From assembly GCA_905193995.1 (NCBI GenBank), contig CAJJQT010000016.1:1-15400 (forward strand): a stretch of DNA of 15,400 nt, in the 5' to 3' direction. This document shows, piece after piece, positions 14,979 through 15,400 of this stretch. How positions within the stretch are numbered: position 1 is the first letter of the stretch; every line of letters starts with the position of its first letter. This stretch comes from an uncultured Porphyromonadaceae bacterium (GTDB lineage: Bacteria; Bacteroidota; Bacteroidia; Bacteroidales; Muribaculaceae). The translations under genes were made by a program, and so were the position numbers. Below the pieces are notes generated by a model, which had not been told where the DNA came from, searched no databases, and saw only the letters and a program-made list of their open reading frames with translations.

Positions 14979-15400
14979 ATGGAATTTCCGCCATTTGACT
15001 TATCAGGCGCCGACTGGCTGCTGCCCGCTGCCGGGGCCGCTGCTTCGCTCGTAGCGCTCGGCATTTTCCTGCTGATGATCATACCGGTCGCACGCCGACG
15101 CGCGCGCCGAAGTCACCGGCCGGCTCGACGGCGCATCCGTCATAGTCTACTCTGCCGACGAATACGGCTCGCTCGAAAGCCTGCTGCCTCAGCTTCTGGC
15201 TCAGGAATACGACGCCGAATTCGAAGTTATAGTCGTCAACGAAGGCGACTCGTCGCAGGTCCGCGACGTCGTCGAGGCCCTGCAGATCTCCCACCGCAAC
15301 CTGTACCTCACCCACACACCCGAAGGGGCCCGCAACCTCAGCCGCAAGAAACTCGCCATAACTCTCGGAGTCAAGGCCGCCCGCTATCCGGTCGTGGTGC
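14979..15400 (+). CDS. Family 2 glycosyltransferase, 5' part, with apparent frameshift
   Basis: The ATG at 14979 opens a frame encoding MEFPPFDLSGADWLL, a hydrophobic segment (PAAGAAASLVALGIFLLMIIPV) and an RRRAR patch, that is, an N-terminal membrane anchor. After about 15099 the sensible protein continues in another frame: AEVTGRLDGASVIVYSAD, then LLPQLLAQEY, EVIVVNEGDSS (nucleotide-sugar binding strand) and KKLAITLGVKAARYPVVV. This is the usual start of membrane-anchored GT2 enzymes that transfer sugars to surface glycans. The downstream frame has no ATG, GTG or TTG between its preceding stop (15076) and the domain, so the two parts belong to one gene. Adding one CG to the (CG)4 run at 15099-15106 would join them as RRRARAEVTG. 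The change could be a sequencing or assembly error, a mutation, or slippage. The gene continues beyond the window. Confidence 0.75.
   Translation, partial: MEFPPFDLSGADWLLPAAGAAASLVALGIFLLMIIPVARRRARRSHRPARRRIRHSLLCRRIRLARKPAASASGSGIRRRIRSYSRQRRRLVAGPRRRRGPADLPPQPVPHPHTRRGPQPQPQETRHNSRSQGRPLSGRG

Noticed and set aside
1..15400. tRNA, rRNA, CRISPR arrays, insertion sequences or prophage genes
   Set aside because: I saw no cloverleaf-like tRNA, no spaced direct repeats of CRISPR type, and no transposase, integrase or phage proteins.

Overview
The window looks like a stretch of a Bacteroidales chromosome. Its high GC content and protein style resemble Muribaculaceae or a close relative, but the family is my inference. 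The evidence is: Bacteroidota-type promoters (a TAnnTTTG -7 box before pnp, the DUF3943 gene, the TonB-dependent receptor, the nuclease and the glycosyltransferase), AT-rich leaders with little Shine-Dalgarno signal, lipoproteins with acidic residues after the lipobox cysteine, a TonB-dependent receptor with a carboxypeptidase-like N-terminal domain, and a type IX-like C-terminal tail.

Left part (1-4000), mostly core genes. The end of a Bax-inhibitor-1 family membrane protein is followed, two bases after its stop, by a small acidic protein of unknown role. A bidirectional hairpin terminator separates these from the convergent pnp gene (polynucleotide phosphorylase with an Arg/Gly-rich tail). 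Divergent from pnp is an exported DUF3943 protein, which ends at a second bidirectional terminator.

Central part (4013-14895), the most interesting region. Two transcription units diverge from a 326-bp control region. Leftward (minus strand): a TonB-dependent receptor, then two DUF5689 lipoproteins, with gaps of only 21 and 19 bp. Rightward (plus strand): an exported endonuclease/exonuclease/phosphatase (EEP) enzyme with all catalytic motifs, then a 754-residue exported protein with several OB-fold-like modules and a type IX-like tail. The same OB-fold module of about 100 residues occurs in both lipoproteins and in the exported protein, which ties the two units together. No SusD partner or glycoside hydrolase is present, so this is not an ordinary polysaccharide locus. 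I propose a surface system that binds, cleaves and imports an extracellular phosphoester, most likely nucleic acid or nucleotides. The known OB-plus-EEP fusions of secreted nucleases such as Vibrio Xds and Shewanella ExeM support this; the substrate remains inference.

The control region holds a near-perfect promoter for the receptor operon (TTTG, 19 bp, TATTTTTG), two mutually exclusive GC-rich leader hairpins, a long imperfect inverted repeat with one arm over the -7 box, a degenerate 9-bp tandem repeat, two back-to-back 11-bp palindromes and the -7 box of the nuclease operon.

Right end (14939-15400): after a strong terminator, a new promoter drives the start of a family 2 glycosyltransferase. 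Its reading frame breaks at a short CG dinucleotide run. The gene runs off the window.
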